A stretch of 7,637 nucleotides of DNA from Desulfurococcales archaeon (GTDB taxonomy: Archaea; Thermoproteota; Thermoprotei_A; Sulfolobales; Acidilobaceae), in NCBI GenBank assembly GCA_027012045.1, contig JALUZI010000142.1, positions 1 to 7,637 on the forward strand. Direction: 5' to 3'. The position numbers and the translations under genes are program-made. Of this stretch, positions 6,137-7,637 are shown piece by piece (the stretch's first letter is position 1; each line of letters starts with the position of its first letter). The notes under the pieces are model-generated. The model ran no database searches and had not been told where the DNA came from. It saw only the letters and a program-made list of their open reading frames with translations.

Positions 6137-6724
6137 ATGCACTGTGTAATAGCATGTGACGACGGGTTTGTTTCAAAGGAAAAAGTGGGAACTACGGGTT
6201 TCACTATTGTAGGATGCGTTCTATACAAAGGGCTCAACCCTATAGACGTCGCTTTCTCGCCATTAAGGATAGATGGACTGGAATCCTCTTCGATAATATC
6301 TGCTTTAGCCGTCCGCCTTTTAGAGGAAAACCATTCTAACCTGGATATGGAATGTAAACCTGTGATATTACTTGATACTATAGTATTCGCTGGATTCAAC
6401 ATTGTCTCTCTAAGTCTAATTAAGAAACTCAGTGGTCTCGACGTGGTTTCATTCTATAACTACCAGCCTAATACGGGTTTACTGGTTAAAACAGTTAATG
6501 AACACTTGGATTTTCCTAAGCTAAGAGAGCGTCTCTTGTCAATGCAACTACAGAATCTCAGGGCTATAAGAACGAGCAAAGGAATAACATATGTTGTATC
6601 AACAGTGGATGACCTGGAGTTCCTAGAAAACCTGATAGGTTATTACCAGGTATACACGAGGAACCCTGAGCCTCTTAGAACTGCACATATGCTGACATCA
6701 AGTCTATCCAGGCTATTCCGCTGA
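6137..6724 (+). CDS. DUF99 / Endo_dU (UPF0215) family protein, putative endonuclease
   Basis: This 195-residue protein belongs to the archaeal DUF99/UPF0215 family, which has an endonuclease V-like RNase H fold. As I recall, the family has been renamed Endo_dU after a member was shown to cut DNA at deoxyuridine, a cytosine deamination product. Family landmarks are the N-terminal strand with CDDG (7-10), RIDGLESS (44-51), LLDTIVFAGFN (78-88) with candidate metal ligand Asp80, and PEPLRTAH (177-184). The acidic residues Asp8, Asp9 and Asp80 fit a metal-dependent nuclease site. The segment LDT replaces the LDG I remember as usual. The length is normal. The gene starts 2 bases after orc1 with no strong ribosome site of its own, so coupled translation is likely. 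Family call is good; activity is inferred. Confidence 0.82.
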   Translation: MHCVIACDDGFVSKEKVGTTGFTIVGCVLYKGLNPIDVAFSPLRIDGLESSSIISALAVRLLEENHSNLDMECKPVILLDTIVFAGFNIVSLSLIKKLSGLDVVSFYNYQPNTGLLVKTVNEHLDFPKLRERLLSMQLQNLRAIRTSKGITYVVSTVDDLEFLENLIGYYQVYTRNPEPLRTAHMLTSSLSRLFR

Positions 6725-6741
6725 ATAAGGTATAATAAACA

Positions 6742-6748
6742 TATATAT
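6742..6748 (+). promoter_or_regulatory. TATA box of malate dehydrogenase gene
   Basis: TATATAT within an AT-rich stretch lies 53 bases before the mdh ATG and would start transcription near 6772. That leaves a leader of about 30 bases containing the GGGAG ribosome site at 6791-6795. It indicates that mdh has its own promoter rather than depending on orc1. Confidence 0.55.
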
Positions 6749-6801
6749 TGTTCACTGGGAAATTTTGAAGCGGAAACATCCTTGTAACGAGGGAGATAAA
6801 C

Positions 6802-7637
6802 ATGATAACCATCATAGGAGCTGGAAAAGTGGGATCCTCAGCCGCTTTATTCATGGCCTTGGAGAAACTAGATGACATAATGCTAATAGACGTTATTGAT
6901 GGAGTCCCACAGGGCCAAGCTCTAGACCTATCACACGCACTCTCTATACTCGGTATAAACGTGAGAATAGACGGTACAACAGATTTCAGCGCCATGGAGG
7001 GAAGCAAGCTAGTCGTAGTAACAGCAGGATTCCCCAGGAAGCCCGGGATGACAAGAGAGGAACTAGTAGCTAAGAATGCTGGTGTGATCTCTGACATAGC
7101 CGAGAAAATAAAGAAATACGCTCCGGACGCCATTGTCATGCTGACAACAAACCCGTTAGACGCTATGGCCTACCTGATGTACAAGAGGCTAGGCTGGGAC
7201 AGGTCAAGAGTCATAGGTTTCAGCGGCGTCCTCGATTCAGGTAGACTGGCATACTATGCAAGCAGAAAACTAGACGTATCACCTTCTTCAATAGTGCCAA
7301 TAGTACTAGGCATGCACGGACAGAAGATGTTCCCAGTCCCAAGGCTCTCAACGGTCGGAGGAGCACCGCTGACTCATTTGCTCGACGAGAAATCAATAAA
7401 TGAAATCGTTGAAGAAACCATTAAAGCAGGAGCAACAATTACCAACCTAAGAGGATACAGCAGTAACTACGGCCCAGGCGCTGGCCTAGCGGTTATGGCT
7501 GAATCAATAATCAAGAACCAGAAGAGGGTATTCTTGGCAAGTGTCTACCTGGACGGAGAGTATGGAGTGAAAGATGTAACTGCAGGAGTGCCAGTAGTAC
7601 TCGGCAGGAACGGTGTTGAGAGAATTATCGAGCTCCC
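6802..7637 (+). CDS. mdh: Malate dehydrogenase (NAD-dependent, LDH/MDH superfamily), 3'-truncated by window edge
   Basis: This cytosolic enzyme interconverts malate and oxaloacetate with NAD(P)H in central carbon metabolism. The 278 complete codons seen contain the Rossmann motif GAGKVGS (6-12) and an acidic Asp30 at the end of the second strand, which usually favours NAD. The active-site loop RKPGMTR (79-85) has the malate-type Arg79 and Arg85, not the Gln of lactate dehydrogenases. TTNPLD (115-120), Asp145 and Arg148 in VLDSGR, and the catalytic His172 in GMHGQKMFPVPR are also present. GMHG, rather than the bacterial GEHG, fits crenarchaeal enzymes as I remember them. The ATG is supported by GGGAG six bases upstream and by a TATA box. 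The frame stays open to the right edge, so about 30 residues are missing. Substrate choice rests on Arg79. Confidence 0.93.
   Translation, partial: MITIIGAGKVGSSAALFMALEKLDDIMLIDVIDGVPQGQALDLSHALSILGINVRIDGTTDFSAMEGSKLVVVTAGFPRKPGMTREELVAKNAGVISDIAEKIKKYAPDAIVMLTTNPLDAMAYLMYKRLGWDRSRVIGFSGVLDSGRLAYYASRKLDVSPSSIVPIVLGMHGQKMFPVPRLSTVGGAPLTHLLDEKSINEIVEETIKAGATITNLRGYSSNYGPGAGLAVMAESIIKNQKRVFLASVYLDGEYGVKDVTAGVPVVLGRNGVERIIEL

Noticed and set aside
6751..6775. ORB-like pieces (CACTGGGAAA and GCGGAAAC) upstream of mdh
   Set aside because: Each matches the origin-box core only in part, they differ from each other, and they lie in an ordinary promoter and leader region.

Overview
The window looks like chromosomal DNA from a thermophilic crenarchaeon (Thermoproteota), perhaps a Desulfurococcales member. 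The evidence is archaeal-type genes (a single-gene Orc1/Cdc6 initiator, an archaeal MoaA, an Endo_dU/DUF99 protein), TATA boxes about 25-30 bases before likely transcript starts, GGTG/GAGG-type ribosome sites, heavy AGA/AGG and ATA codon use, and very tight gene packing. The genus is a guess from these traits only. No mobile element, CRISPR array, rRNA or prophage is visible, and no intergenic stretch exceeds about 130 bases.

Left third (1-3644): the end of a deaminase-type amidohydrolase runs rightward off the left edge. It converges on, and overlaps by 26 bases, a leftward rhomboid protease gene. The rhomboid gene diverges from a CtaB-type heme O synthase gene, and the two may share one AT-rich TATA element at 1887-1899. 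Thirteen bases after ctaB comes an unrecognised 258-residue polytopic membrane protein, probably in the same transcript.

Middle (3605-4890): moaA (molybdenum/tungsten cofactor step 1) runs leftward and overlaps the membrane protein gene by 40 bases tail to tail. Upstream of it, on the same strand, is an intact tRNA-Ala(UGC) gene with encoded CCA and the G3:U70 identity pair. A divergent promoter region separates this tRNA from the orc1/cdc6 gene.

Right third (4902-7637): an Orc1/Cdc6 initiator gene is followed after only 2 bases by a DUF99/Endo_dU-family gene, a likely replication/repair operon. Then comes malate dehydrogenase under its own promoter, cut off by the right edge.

Most genes are housekeeping. 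The points worth a second look are the orc1-Endo_dU pair, a perfect 9-base tandem repeat with an ORB-like core in the orc1 leader, and the unknown membrane protein behind ctaB. I see no clearly new multi-gene system.
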